From Bacillota bacterium (lineage in GTDB: Bacteria > Bacillota > Clostridia > Christensenellales > Aristaeellaceae), in the NCBI GenBank assembly GCA_023415145.1, contig JAEZLW010000133.1, positions 1 to 43,085 on the forward strand: 43,085 nt of DNA. Direction: 5' to 3'. The stretch's first letter is position 1, and the number at the start of each line of letters is the position of its first letter. The translations under genes and the position numbers were made by a program. The notes beneath the pieces were generated by a model. It made no database searches. It worked only from the letters and a program-made list of their open reading frames with translations, and had not been told where the DNA came from. Below, piece after piece: positions 1-8,216 of the stretch.

Positions 1-45
1 CTTCGGGTATGAACCGAATGCTCTGGCCAGCTGAGCTACGTAGCC
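1..45 (-). tRNA. tRNA-Met (CAT), elongator type, 3' part cut off
   Basis: Read on the minus strand, the acceptor 5' strand GGCTACG is followed by TA-GCTCAG and an anticodon arm with loop TTCATAC, giving anticodon CAT. The sequence runs off the window just after the anticodon stem, so the variable loop, T arm and 3' end are missing. The G1 start and TAGCTCAG D-arm fit elongator tRNA-Met rather than initiator. Its 5' end lies four bases from the 3' CCA of the next tRNA, so the two are probably cotranscribed. Confidence 0.85.
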
Positions 46-49
46 ATAT

Positions 50-126
<77 letters not shown>

Positions 127-158
127 ACGATCCGCTAACAGCGGCAAGGATGATAATA

Positions 159-986
159 CTATATTTCGGCACCTTTGTCAACCGTCTTTTCAAACTTTTC
201 TCCCTCGGGCGGCTGTGCGGCCAAAGATGATTGCAAAAACTCAACAATAGCCTTTGCTATGCGCTTGTGTTCCCGGGAGATGGTCACAACGTGCGGTACA
301 TCGTTAAGCCATAGCACCGCCTTTTTTTCACTGCGGATGCCATGCAAAATAATATCCGCACTGTTTGGATGGATGGTGCTGTCCGATCTGGATTGTACCA
401 CCAGCGTAGGACAGGTGACGGCGAACAGGTTCCGCCGGGCCAGGCGGATCAAGTGCATCAAATCGTTCAACCTGGCTGTCGGAAAGCCGGGATAGCCATA
501 ATCGTACCGCTGATCCAGCAGCTCTTCCCGGTTTTCGCCACCCTTCCAATAGGTGACCGGTGTAAAAGGAGATGCAAGCCGGGCCAAAGAAACCAGCCTG
601 CTTTTGAGCGCCATGGGAGCGGACATAACGATTGCGGCATTGACACGCGTTTGCTGGGATAATAACAGCGTCAGCACGCCGCCCATGCTAAGGCCTGCCA
701 CACTCACCGTTTCGCACCGCTGCTTCAACGCAAAGAACCCTTCCTTGGCTGCCTGAAGCCAATCATTCCAGCGCACATGCTGCATGTCCTCCAAGCGCGT
801 GCCATGACCCGGCAATTGAATGCCTAATACAGTAAATCCCTGGCGGTGCAGTTCTTCCCCGATCAGGCGCATGTGGCCGGCGCTGCCCGTAAAACCGTGC
901 AGCAGCAATACACCGTGTTCTCCGCCCTCCAAAAGAAAGGGCTGTGCGTTTGTATCGGAAAAATCACGAACTGCCCGCTGCGCCAT
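159..986 (-). CDS. alpha/beta hydrolase, carboxylesterase / monoacylglycerol lipase-like
   Basis: A 275-residue cytoplasmic hydrolase. The oxyanion strand LLLHGFTG lies near residue 30, the nucleophile elbow GLSMGG contains the catalytic Ser, and a late DVPHVV segment should supply the catalytic His. This resembles the Est30 / thermostable monoacylglycerol lipase group, about 250 residues, which hydrolyses short-chain or monoacyl esters; the substrate is not predictable here. An upstream in-frame extension exists, but the ATG at 986 has GGGGAGG eight bases before it. It starts 31 bases after spoIIE on the same strand and may be cotranscribed with it. A link to sporulation is inferred only from position. 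Confidence 0.8.
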   Translation of the reverse strand: MAQRAVRDFSDTNAQPFLLEGGEHGVLLLHGFTGSAGHMRLIGEELHRQGFTVLGIQLPGHGTRLEDMQHVRWNDWLQAAKEGFFALKQRCETVSVAGLSMGGVLTLLLSQQTRVNAAIVMSAPMALKSRLVSLARLASPFTPVTYWKGGENREELLDQRYDYGYPGFPTARLNDLMHLIRLARRNLFAVTCPTLVVQSRSDSTIHPNSADIILHGIRSEKKAVLWLNDVPHVVTISREHKRIAKAIVEFLQSSLAAQPPEGEKFEKTVDKGAEI

Positions 987-1017
987 TTTCCGTTTCCTCC
1001 CCGTCCATAGAGCTTTA

Positions 1018-3402
1018 TTATACGGCATCAGCCATGGTTTGTACAGCATCGGCCCCTTCAACCGCAACCCTGGTTCCATGTATTGCCACTACAAACACCG
1101 TCATGTCATCTTTGGGTGCACCACCCGCGGACAGCAGCGCGCTTCGCAAAAGCGCATCGGCCATACGCTGCGGGTCATTAAATGCATTGCGGACTATTGC
1201 CCGCTCCAGCGCGGTACCGTCGGGATACGCATCCTGCACGCCGTCGCTGAACAATATCAAAATGTCGCCGTCATGAAGACGCATGCGTTGATGGATGGGC
1301 AAGACCTGTTCCAGGATGCCAAGCGGCAGCGCGGCACCGGCGATGGCTTTTACATGATCACCCCGCAACAGATACGATGTGCAGGCCCCCAGCTTTTCCA
1401 TTTGCGTTTCCCCGGTCCACATATCCATAATGCATATATCCACCGTGGCAAACCTGTCACCGCCGGTGGCGGAGAGCATCATCCCGTTTACCGCTGTAAT
1501 GGCCTGTTCCTTGGTGTATCCCGCTGCCATGCACAATGCCAGCAGCTCCAACGTTTTCTGGCTTTCCCGCCTGGCATGCTCTCCATGTCCCATACCGTCG
1601 GACAGACCAAAAAGGCACATCCCGCCGGGGAAAATCTCTTGAATCGTCGCATCACCGCTGACAGGCTGCTCTCCGCCTTCCGGTTCGCTGGCGCTTACGG
1701 TGGCGCTTCCGACATGCAGATCGTAGGGCGGAATTTCTTCCAGCAGAAGCCTGCCGCGCTCGCAGGAAATCTCCCGCATGATGATTCTTTCCCTCTCCTT
1801 CAGTGCACGTATCAGCTTCTCCGGCTGCCACCGTACCAATGACAAACCTTCCCCTTCGATCCCCACCTGCAGATGCCCGTTTACCTGCCTGGCATAGATT
1901 AGCTTGCCGGGAAAGTTTATTTCGCGTATAACCCTCGATATGTCAAACGCAGCTTTCGCGTCGCCCACCGTTTCGCCGGTAACCGCCTCCGCCATATGCC
2001 TGACCGCCTGAGCCATCGCCGTTAAGTGCGTGCGAATCATGTCACGTTCATACCGCGCCCTGGCCTCTTGTGCTTTTTTTGACTGTTTCTCCTTGAGCAC
2101 AAGCTCAACAGCTTCTTTCAATCCGTGCAAACGGATGCAGCCGCAGCCCCGTAGACCGGCTACCGCTTTTTCCAGTGCTTCCTCCCCCATCTCCGCCTGC
2201 TCCATAACGGCCTGCAGCATGGCTTTGGTCTGTACAAACCGCTCATTCCAGCAGCCAAATGACTCCGCGCAATTTTTGCAAAAAAGCGCAGCAAGCTGCT
2301 CGATCTCAAGCAACTCCTCCTGCATGCCCGCAACCGGCAGCGCTTGCGCCATCCTGTCCATAGCGCTTTCCCAGCGGCGCATCTGCTCGGAAGCGAAGGC
2401 GTTTTCCATGCCCGACCGCACGGGCTGGGCCGCTACCAGCAGCGCTTTGATACGAAACAGAAAACCTTCCCGTGCCAGCAAAAACAGTAAACACCCTACT
2501 GCCACGGCTCCCGTTTGAAGCGCTGGTGTATCAGAGCGTATCAGGAAAATAGCCAGCAAGTCCGCCAACACGAACAGGCCAACTGCCTCCCAGCGCTTTC
2601 CCCTGCCCATTACCAGACCCGACAATAGCCCACCAAGCGACAACTGCGCCATGACCATGGCGTTCTGCCCGCCAAATGCCAAAGCTGCCCCAGCCAGAAG
2701 CCCCGTGCAGACAGAAGCGGCACTGCCGGCTACAAACGAAAGACATAGCACCACGGCTACCGAAAGAACCTGGCCCAGATTGATGCCAAAGAATTCCAGA
2801 TAACCCGTACCAGTAAGCAGTACCATAAAAAGCAGAAGACAGCACAGCTTGTCATCCGAGGAAAGGGTATGGCGGCTGCTTGACAACACACGTATGCTCT
2901 GCCGGAAAGCCGGAGCGGCCACCGCCCCCATAAACAGCCCGGCACCGCCAAGCAGAAGCTCACCCGGAACACCATCCGAAAGCAGAAATAAAAATCGTGG
3001 CAGCAACGCCAGCATAGCCAAAAAGGAAAGCGTCAACTCACCGCGGTCTTTCCATAACTGTCCGGTTAACAGCAATGCCCCGCAGCCAACATATTGCCAT
3101 ATATCCAGCGGAATATGCCAGATCAACCGCATGACAAGTGCCACAACGCAGCCGGCTGCAGGCCACCGCAAGGGATACCCGCAAGCGCCAAGCGCTATAA
3201 TCCACGCTGCCGCAAAAGGCGACGGAACATGGAAACACTGGGAAAATGACAAAAAGAAAGTGGTGGCCAACATCAGCGCTGGCATTCCTGCCAAATGCAG
3301 CCAGCTTTCCATTGGCTGTTTTCCCTTGTTCAACCAATGGGCAAGGAGACTAAGCCGCTTCCGTTTTTCCGCAAATTCCGCCGCCTGCGCTCCACCGCTC
3401 AT
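1018..3402 (-). CDS. spoIIE: stage II sporulation protein E, membrane-bound PP2C-type phosphatase
   Basis: A 794-residue protein with a hydrophobic multi-pass N-terminal third, a middle region with a CKNC cysteine pair typical of clostridial SpoIIE, and a C-terminal PP2C/SpoIIE phosphatase domain. The metal-binding motifs GLSDGMGHGE and LILFSDGVQDAYPDG are visible. In sporulating Firmicutes SpoIIE dephosphorylates SpoIIAA to activate sigma-F in the forespore and joins FtsZ at the polar septum. Length matches the family (about 800). The ATG at 3402 follows GGAGGAACAGC; the longer upstream extension lacks a good ribosome site. A candidate Spo0A-type promoter lies just upstream. Confidence 0.96.
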   Translation of the reverse strand: MSGGAQAAEFAEKRKRLSLLAHWLNKGKQPMESWLHLAGMPALMLATTFFLSFSQCFHVPSPFAAAWIIALGACGYPLRWPAAGCVVALVMRLIWHIPLDIWQYVGCGALLLTGQLWKDRGELTLSFLAMLALLPRFLFLLSDGVPGELLLGGAGLFMGAVAAPAFRQSIRVLSSSRHTLSSDDKLCCLLLFMVLLTGTGYLEFFGINLGQVLSVAVVLCLSFVAGSAASVCTGLLAGAALAFGGQNAMVMAQLSLGGLLSGLVMGRGKRWEAVGLFVLADLLAIFLIRSDTPALQTGAVAVGCLLFLLAREGFLFRIKALLVAAQPVRSGMENAFASEQMRRWESAMDRMAQALPVAGMQEELLEIEQLAALFCKNCAESFGCWNERFVQTKAMLQAVMEQAEMGEEALEKAVAGLRGCGCIRLHGLKEAVELVLKEKQSKKAQEARARYERDMIRTHLTAMAQAVRHMAEAVTGETVGDAKAAFDISRVIREINFPGKLIYARQVNGHLQVGIEGEGLSLVRWQPEKLIRALKERERIIMREISCERGRLLLEEIPPYDLHVGSATVSASEPEGGEQPVSGDATIQEIFPGGMCLFGLSDGMGHGEHARRESQKTLELLALCMAAGYTKEQAITAVNGMMLSATGGDRFATVDICIMDMWTGETQMEKLGACTSYLLRGDHVKAIAGAALPLGILEQVLPIHQRMRLHDGDILILFSDGVQDAYPDGTALERAIVRNAFNDPQRMADALLRSALLSAGGAPKDDMTVFVVAIHGTRVAVEGADAVQTMADAV

Positions 3403-3438
3403 GCTGTTCCTCCATTGTACAATGCAACGTTTGGAAAC

Positions 3439-3473
3439 AGTATACAGGAATATATCATAACTGCCTTGTCGCA
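3439..3473 (-). promoter_or_regulatory. candidate Spo0A-controlled promoter of spoIIE
   Basis: On the minus strand TATACT (3439-3444) makes a good -10 element, but the hexamer 17 bases upstream (AAGGCA) is a poor -35. Overlapping that position, the plus strand reads TTGTCGCA (3466-3473), one mismatch from the 0A-box core TTGTCGAA. A 0A box replacing the -35 is how Spo0A-activated sigma-A promoters of spoIIE and spoIIG are built. The assignment here is inference from pattern and position. Confidence 0.45.
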
Positions 3474-3524
3474 CCGGCGTGCAAAGAAAGGCCCCTGTAC
3501 GCAAAATGCGACAGGAGCCCCGGG

Positions 3525-3635
3525 GGCTCCGGAACACCGCCCCTGCCAGTGGCAGATTAGGGCGGTGTGGAGGAGGCTGACGAAAAGGAGCAATGCAAGC
3601 GGCAGCGAAGCAGTGCGACTATTGAGGCAGATGGA
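3525..3635 (+). repeat. structured dispersed repeat A, copy 1
   Basis: A unit of about 110 nt starting GGCTCCGGAAC and ending CAGATGGA. The 5' part folds into an outer stem ACACCGCCC / GGGCGGTGT (3534-3542 with 3560-3568) enclosing an inner hairpin CTGCC-AGT-GGCAG (3543-3555). A conserved tail beginning GGAGGAGGCTG and containing GCGGCAGCGAAGCAG follows. Copy 2 repeats this layout 158 bases downstream. No gene is supported in this stretch (3474-3958). Confidence 0.7.
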
Positions 3636-3682
3636 TAAGCCCCGGGACACCCGCCAAAGGTTCCTAGCTGAGCGCTGCCTGT

Positions 3683-3792
3683 GGCTCCGGAACCCCGACC
3701 CCGCCTGTGGCGGAAATGGGCGGGGTGGAGGAGGCTGGCGAAACAAGCGATGGGAGCGGCAGCGAACCAGCGCGACGATTAAGCCAGATGGA
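3683..3792 (+). repeat. structured dispersed repeat A, copy 2
   Basis: It starts with the same GGCTCCGGAAC and ends with the same CAGATGGA as copy 1, 110 nt long. The outer stem is ACCCCG / CGGGGT (3692-3697 with 3721-3726) and the inner hairpin is CCGCC-TGT-GGCGG (3701-3713). Both stems differ in sequence from copy 1 yet still pair. The tail GGAGGAGGCTGGCGAAAC...GCGGCAGCGAACCAG is nearly the same as in copy 1. Confidence 0.7.
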
Positions 3793-3796
3793 GGGA

Positions 3797-3868
3797 GAAA
3801 GCGATGCGGAGGAAGCGTCCGAAACAGAACGATGCAAGCAGCGGCACAGCAGCGCGACAATAGAGATC
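3797..3868 (+). repeat. structured dispersed repeat A, copy 3 (tail only)
   Basis: Immediately after copy 2, a third diverged copy of the tail: GGAGGAAGCGTCCGAAACAG, then ACGATGCAAGCAGCGGC and CAGCAGCGCGACAATAGAG. The hairpin half is missing. The tail is recognisable by its order of short words (GAAAC, GATGCAAGC, CAGCGCGAC) shared with copies 1 and 2. Confidence 0.5.
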
Positions 3869-3958
3869 GCCGGAACAAAGCCCCTTTCGAATCCCCATTC
3901 TGATCACGATATGTGATTTTTGCGCTCTAATACCGATTTATAGCACTCATTCTACCAA

Positions 3959-4639
3959 TTATCGAACCAAACCCTTGGCGGCGCTTTCCCTTGTGTGACG
4001 GGCAATTGTTGCGAAAACAAGGTTGATGAGGTAGTACATCACCGTGACCGTCATATAAATCACAATGATATCCTCGGCCGTCACCATGCTGCGGTGGGCA
4101 GCGGCGATTTTGCTGGTGAAAGAAAGCTCATAGGTTCCCACCACCGCGCAAAAGGAGGTGTCCTTGATGGTGGTAACAAACTGGGAAACCAAGGGAGAGC
4201 GGATGCGCCGCACCGCCTGGGGCACGATCACGTACCACAGGCTTCCCACCCAACTGAAGCCCTGGGAGTAGGCAGCCTCCCACTGGCCCTTGCCCACGCT
4301 GTTGAGCCCGCCGCGCACAATTTCCGCCACGATGGAAGAGGTGAAAATGGTCATGGCGGCGATGCCGCTTTCCAAGGGCGGAATCTTGGTCATAAAACGC
4401 ATGACGATGATAAAAAGCGTCAAGGGGATGTTTCTGACAATCTCCACATATACGGCGGCAATCTGGCTGAACACAGGCATCTTGCTCTGCCGCAGCAGCC
4501 CCAGGATGGTGCCGAACACAAAGCTCAACACGATGGTTGCGACGGCAATATATAAGGTATTTAAAAGCCCTTGTCCCAAGAATGCCATGATTTTGACGGT
4601 AAATACTTTTTGAAAAGCAGCGATCCAAACATTATCCAT
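3959..4639 (-). CDS. polar amino-acid ABC transporter permease
   Basis: A 226-residue inner-membrane permease of the His/Glu/Gln/Arg type with several hydrophobic helices and the cytoplasmic EAA loop (QWEAAYSQGFSWVGSLWYVI, then VPQA). It begins within the last eight bases of the other permease gene and is the last gene of a four-gene operon (ATPase, binding protein, two permeases). The two permeases would form a heterodimeric channel. The start at 4639 has CTCCTTTT (plus strand) just upstream. No clear terminator follows; the next stretch holds repeat A. Confidence 0.93.
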   Translation of the reverse strand: MDNVWIAAFQKVFTVKIMAFLGQGLLNTLYIAVATIVLSFVFGTILGLLRQSKMPVFSQIAAVYVEIVRNIPLTLFIIVMRFMTKIPPLESGIAAMTIFTSSIVAEIVRGGLNSVGKGQWEAAYSQGFSWVGSLWYVIVPQAVRRIRSPLVSQFVTTIKDTSFCAVVGTYELSFTSKIAAAHRSMVTAEDIIVIYMTVTVMYYLINLVFATIARHTRESAAKGLVR

Positions 4640-5321
4640 TGCTCATGCTCCTTTTCTCCAGCTTTCTCGCCAAAAGAGAAATGGGCAGGCAGATGACCAG
4701 ATACAAAACGCCTGTAAGAACAAATGTAGGACCGTAGATCAGATTGCTGCCGCTCCAGATATTGGCGGCATACATTAATTCGCCTCCTGCGATGACAGCC
4801 ATCACGGAGGAGTTTTTGATCAGGTTCACCGCCTGGTTGGTCATGGGCGGCAAACCTATTTTTATCGCCTGGGGAAGCACCACCCGAAGCATGCTGCCCA
4901 GAAAGCTGAAGCCCTGACTGGAGGCGGCCTCCATTTGGCCAAAGGGAACAGCCCGGATGGCGCTGGCCACGATGTCCGCTGCATACGCCCCGGTATATAA
5001 CGCCAGGCCGATAACACCAATGGAAACAGTATCCCACCGGATGCCGATCCTGGGGAGCACATTGTAGTAAATAAAAACCTGCATCACCAGCGGTGTATTC
5101 TGGAAAACAGACATGTACGCCTTGATGATGGCAATAAGCACCTTTTGCTTGCTGCACAGAATCATTCCCAATGCGATGCCAATGATCAGGGTAAACAAAA
5201 GACCAAGGCCGGAAATCAGCAAAGTTCTTGCAAATCCCATGGCAAAAAACTGCCAGTCTAAAAATAGAGTATCCCAATTTCTAATGGAAAAGGGTCCGCT
5301 TTGCATGGGCCACACATCCAT
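4632..5321 (-). CDS. polar amino-acid ABC transporter permease
   Basis: A 229-residue permease of the HisM/GlnP family, with the EAA loop EAASSQGFSFLGSMLRVVLP around residues 150-170 and a TRTLLISG-like first helix (ARTLLISGLGLLFTLIIG). It pairs with the overlapping downstream permease. The start is uncertain: the ATG at 5321 and the in-frame ATG at 5306 both lack a strong ribosome site. It is separated from the binding-protein gene by a stem-loop (5351-5378), which may lower permease expression relative to the binding protein. Confidence 0.92.
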   Translation of the reverse strand: MDVWPMQSGPFSIRNWDTLFLDWQFFAMGFARTLLISGLGLLFTLIIGIALGMILCSKQKVLIAIIKAYMSVFQNTPLVMQVFIYYNVLPRIGIRWDTVSIGVIGLALYTGAYAADIVASAIRAVPFGQMEAASSQGFSFLGSMLRVVLPQAIKIGLPPMTNQAVNLIKNSSVMAVIAGGELMYAANIWSGSNLIYGPTFVLTGVLYLVICLPISLLARKLEKRSMSNG

Positions 5322-5350
5322 CCGCTTTGAAGTGTATAAGAACAGGTAAA

Positions 5351-5378
5351 GTTTCCGCCACCAATTGATGGCGGAAAC
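5351..5378 (-). other. stem-loop between binding-protein and permease genes
   Basis: A perfect 10-bp inverted repeat, GTTTCCGCCA and TGGCGGAAAC, with an 8-base loop in the 92-base gap between the binding-protein gene and the first permease. There is only a weak T tract after it. A stem-loop here is the usual way to make more binding protein than permease, by partial termination or 3'-end protection. Confidence 0.6.
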
Positions 5379-5413
5379 TTGCTAGTATCCAATTTGCTTT
5401 GTCCCGTAATTGT

Positions 5414-6292
5414 TTACGGAGCCGGAGTCGGGGTAGCGGCAGCCATCTCGGCAGCCTTATCCCACAGTACGCTGTAGCCATCCACGACCGCCCAGTCCAC
5501 GGCAACCAGTTCCCACTTGGCAACCAGGGTATCCAGCTCGCCGGAAGCGCGCATGTCGGCAATCAGTCCATCAATGGCGCCCATCAGCTCGGTGTTGCCC
5601 TTTTTGACGGCCACACCGTAGGGCTGGCTGGCAAAGGAATCGGGCAGAAGCACCACGGTATCATCCACATAGCCCATCAAAATCGCCTTGTCCACGGAGA
5701 AGCAGTCGATGCGTCCGCTGTCCAGCGCAGCCTTGATGTCGGGATAGCTGGGGAACTCCAAAAAGTTCAGGGAATATCCCTTTTCGGTGGCGGCGGCTTC
5801 CAGCGCGCCTTTGGTGGTGGCAGACTGGGCCACGCCGATGTTCTTGCCGTTCAAATCGGCAAAGCCTGATATGCCGGAATCCTTTTTCACCAGCAGGCCG
5901 ATGGCGTCCACAAAGTACGGCTTGGAGAATTCATACTGCAAAATGCGGTCGGGCTTGATGGTAAAGGTGGCGATAATGGCATCCAGTTCGCCGGTATCCA
6001 GCAACGGGCCGCGGGTTGCGGCAGTAACGGCAGTGAATCCCACCGCGTTTTCATCACCCAGAAGCTTTTTGGCCAAAGCTTTGGCCAGATCAATTTCCAG
6101 GCCTTCAAAATCCCCGCCCAGTTCCTGATAGCCAAACTTGGGCACGTCGGCCTTTACGCCCACCATTAGCTTGCCGCGGGACAGGATCGCCTTGATGGCC
6201 GGGTCCTCCGCGTCAAAGGAAGCCTCAGCCAGCGCGGCGGTAGCCATCAGTATAAGTGTTAGCGCCAAAATAACCGCCAGAATCTTTTTCAT
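5414..6292 (-). CDS. amino-acid ABC transporter substrate-binding protein
   Basis: A 292-residue family 3 extracellular solute-binding protein. The N-terminus MKKILAVILALTLILMATAA ends in an ALA|E-type signal peptidase I site with no lipobox Cys, unusual for a monoderm binding protein. The mature part has the family pattern: GKLMVGVKADVPKFGYQ, then FEGLEIDLAKALAKKLLGD, then GELDAIIATFTIKPDR. The C-terminus is a short PTPAP tail. The ligand is probably glutamate, glutamine or a similar polar amino acid; a D-amino acid or 5-oxoproline is possible given the neighbouring operon, but that is inference. Confidence 0.92.
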   Translation of the reverse strand: MKKILAVILALTLILMATAALAEASFDAEDPAIKAILSRGKLMVGVKADVPKFGYQELGGDFEGLEIDLAKALAKKLLGDENAVGFTAVTAATRGPLLDTGELDAIIATFTIKPDRILQYEFSKPYFVDAIGLLVKKDSGISGFADLNGKNIGVAQSATTKGALEAAATEKGYSLNFLEFPSYPDIKAALDSGRIDCFSVDKAILMGYVDDTVVLLPDSFASQPYGVAVKKGNTELMGAIDGLIADMRASGELDTLVAKWELVAVDWAVVDGYSVLWDKAAEMAAATPTPAP

Positions 6293-6313
6293 GTAATTTT
6301 CCTCCCCCCAATT

Positions 6314-7042
6314 TTAGTGCAGTATCTTGCCCAGGAACGAGCTTGTGCGCTCGCTTGACGGGCGATGAAACACCTGGTCCGGTGTGCCATCTTCCAATAT
6401 ATTGCCTTCGTCCAGGAATAACACCCGGTCGGCAATGTGCTCGGCAAAATTCATTTCATGGGTCACAAACAGCATGGTGATGTTCTGCTTTGCCACCCGC
6501 TCCATAATGTCCAGCACTTCCTTGATCATTTCCGGATCCAGCGCGGATGTGGGCTCATCAAACAGCAGAATTTCCGGATTCATGGTCAGTGCCCTGGCAA
6601 TGGCCACCCGCTGCTGCTGACCGCCGGACAACTGGCTGGGATAAGCATCCTTCTTTTCGACGATATTCACATCACGCAAATGCTGCAGTGCCCGCTCCAT
6701 CACAATCTTTTTGCCTTCGCCTTTTAAAGCCACGGGCGCCATGGTCAGGTTCTCCAGAACAGTCTTGTGGGGATATAAATTGAAGTTTTGAAACACCATG
6801 CCAATGCCCTGGCGGGCCTTGTACAGATGACGGCCCCGCAGGTGACACATGTCCTTGCCATTTACGATCACCCTGCCGTGGCTGGGCTTTTCAAACAGGT
6901 TGATGGTACGTAACAGTGTACTCTTGCCACTGCCGCTGGGCCCGATGATAACTGTTTTGGAGCCGTCGGGTATTTCAAGATTGATGCCCTTTAACACATG
7001 CAACGGACCAAACCGGACATGAACGTCTTCAAATAAGATCAT
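6314..7042 (-). CDS. polar amino-acid ABC transporter ATP-binding protein (GlnQ type)
   Basis: A 242-residue ATPase. Walker A GPSGSGKST is at 34-42, the signature LSGGQQQR at 138-145, Walker B ILLFDEP at 158-164 and the switch His in VTHEM. This is the standard length and order for GlnQ/HisP proteins that power amino-acid import. It is the first gene of the operon; the ATG at 7042 follows AAGGGGGCTGCTTT. A consensus sigma-A promoter lies about 90 bases upstream. Confidence 0.95.
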   Translation of the reverse strand: MILFEDVHVRFGPLHVLKGINLEIPDGSKTVIIGPSGSGKSTLLRTINLFEKPSHGRVIVNGKDMCHLRGRHLYKARQGIGMVFQNFNLYPHKTVLENLTMAPVALKGEGKKIVMERALQHLRDVNIVEKKDAYPSQLSGGQQQRVAIARALTMNPEILLFDEPTSALDPEMIKEVLDIMERVAKQNITMLFVTHEMNFAEHIADRVLFLDEGNILEDGTPDQVFHRPSSERTSSFLGKILH

Positions 7043-7113
7043 AAAGCAGCCCCCTTATAACAATGAAAGCACCATGCGGAAAAATATTATGGAGTAAAGC
7101 AGCCGATGTTTCA

Positions 7114-7135
7114 TAGAATTATGGAATTGATTCTA
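7114..7135 (-). promoter_or_regulatory. imperfect palindrome just after the -10, candidate operator
   Basis: TAGAAT and ATTCTA arms, 10 bases apart, touch the -10 element of the amino-acid transporter promoter. A repressor bound here would cover the transcription start. The cognate regulator is unknown and is not encoded next to it. Confidence 0.4.
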
Positions 7136-7163
7136 TTATATGGGCTATATTGCAGGATGTCAA
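7135..7163 (-). promoter_or_regulatory. consensus sigma-A promoter of the amino-acid ABC operon
   Basis: TTGACA (7158-7163) and TATAAT (7135-7140) on the minus strand with exactly 17 bases between them, a full match to the sigma-A consensus. The rest of the gap to the upstream gene (7164-7432) shows no gene and no convincing terminator for the pxp operon. Confidence 0.9.
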
Positions 7164-7432
7164 TTTCCATTATGCAAAAATACAGGAGGAAAACATTCAT
7201 AAACGCCATTTCCTGCGTATCGTTTGCGGATTTTGAATAATTGGGTTCTATTCTTGTCATTTCTCACAACTTAACCAAAAGATGACATAATACGTATATG
7301 AACAATGGAAATGAAAAAATCCCCGAAGCTTATGCTCCAAAGGATCTTGTTTTCGTTTTGCCTGCTTCCTCAAGAATTGAGTTGCCGCTTCTTTGCCGGA
7401 CCTTTTGATGATAGCATGATGCAGGTTGGTTT

Positions 7433-8203
7433 CTATTCCGCCAGTTCCTTCAGCGGCATGAGCCGCACGCCGGACGATATCAATTCTTCCCGTATCCTCT
7501 TGGCAAATGCAAGCGCATGCTCCCCGTCGCCATGGATGCAAACGGAGTCTGCCCGGACGGGGATATCCCGGCCTGTCGCCGCCGTTACCTTGCCCTCGGT
7601 CACCATACGCACCACACGTTTGATGGCTTCCTCTTCATCGTTGATCATAGCGCCTGGTTTTCCCCTGGATACCAGTGTGCCATCCTCCTCGTATCCTCTG
7701 TCGGCAAACACCTCCTGGGCTACGGGCAGGCCCAACTCCCGGGCCGTGCGCACCATTTCGCTGCCGGCCAGCGCCAGGAGCACCAGGGTCTTGTCATACT
7801 CGCTGATAGCCTCGCAGATGGCCCGTGCCAGGGCGGCATCCCTGGCGGCCATGTTGTACAGCGCGCCGTGGGGCTTTACATGGGCAAGCTTCACACCAGC
7901 CGCACGGCAAAAACCATCCAGCGCTCCGATCTGATACAGTATATAGGCTTTGGCTTCCGCGCCGCTTATGCGCATCTCCCGCCTTCCAAACCCCATCAGA
8001 TCGGGAAAACCGGGATGCGCGCCCACCGCCACGTGATGCTTTTTGCACAGCGCCACGGTCTTTTCCATTACCACAGGATCGGAGGCGTGAAAGCCGCAGG
8101 CCACGTTGGCGGATGTAATAAAGGGAATTACCTTGTCATCCATCCCCAATACATACGCACCGTAGCTCTCCCCCAGATCGCAGTTCAAATCCACACGAAA
8201 CAT
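7433..8203 (-). CDS. pxpA: 5-oxoprolinase subunit A (LamB/YcsF family)
   Basis: A 256-residue protein beginning FRVDLNCDLGES, the family hallmark, with NVACGFHASDP, HHVAVGAHPGFPDL and KPHGALYN following, all typical of PxpA/YcsF. Together with PxpB and PxpC it forms the bacterial ATP-dependent 5-oxoprolinase that opens 5-oxo-L-proline to L-glutamate in the cytoplasm. The length matches the family (about 250). The ATG at 8203 follows GGAGGAAGTAATT; an in-frame upstream extension was rejected. It is the last gene of the operon, 13 bases after the DUF1445 gene. Confidence 0.96.
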   Translation of the reverse strand: MFRVDLNCDLGESYGAYVLGMDDKVIPFITSANVACGFHASDPVVMEKTVALCKKHHVAVGAHPGFPDLMGFGRREMRISGAEAKAYILYQIGALDGFCRAAGVKLAHVKPHGALYNMAARDAALARAICEAISEYDKTLVLLALAGSEMVRTARELGLPVAQEVFADRGYEEDGTLVSRGKPGAMINDEEEAIKRVVRMVTEGKVTAATGRDIPVRADSVCIHGDGEHALAFAKRIREELISSGVRLMPLKELAE

Positions 8204-8216
8204 AATTACTTCCTCC

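Noticed and set aside
820..1842. Plus-strand open frame of 340 codons opposite the hydrolase and spoIIE
   Set aside because: It is the shadow of two well-supported minus-strand genes; the product shows no family pattern.
3707..3916. Small open frame in the repeat stretch with a repeated EEA.ET...SSATIE peptide
   Set aside because: The peptide repeat comes from the DNA repeat A; copies differ by frame-breaking changes, there is no ribosome site, and copy 4 has a stop in that frame.
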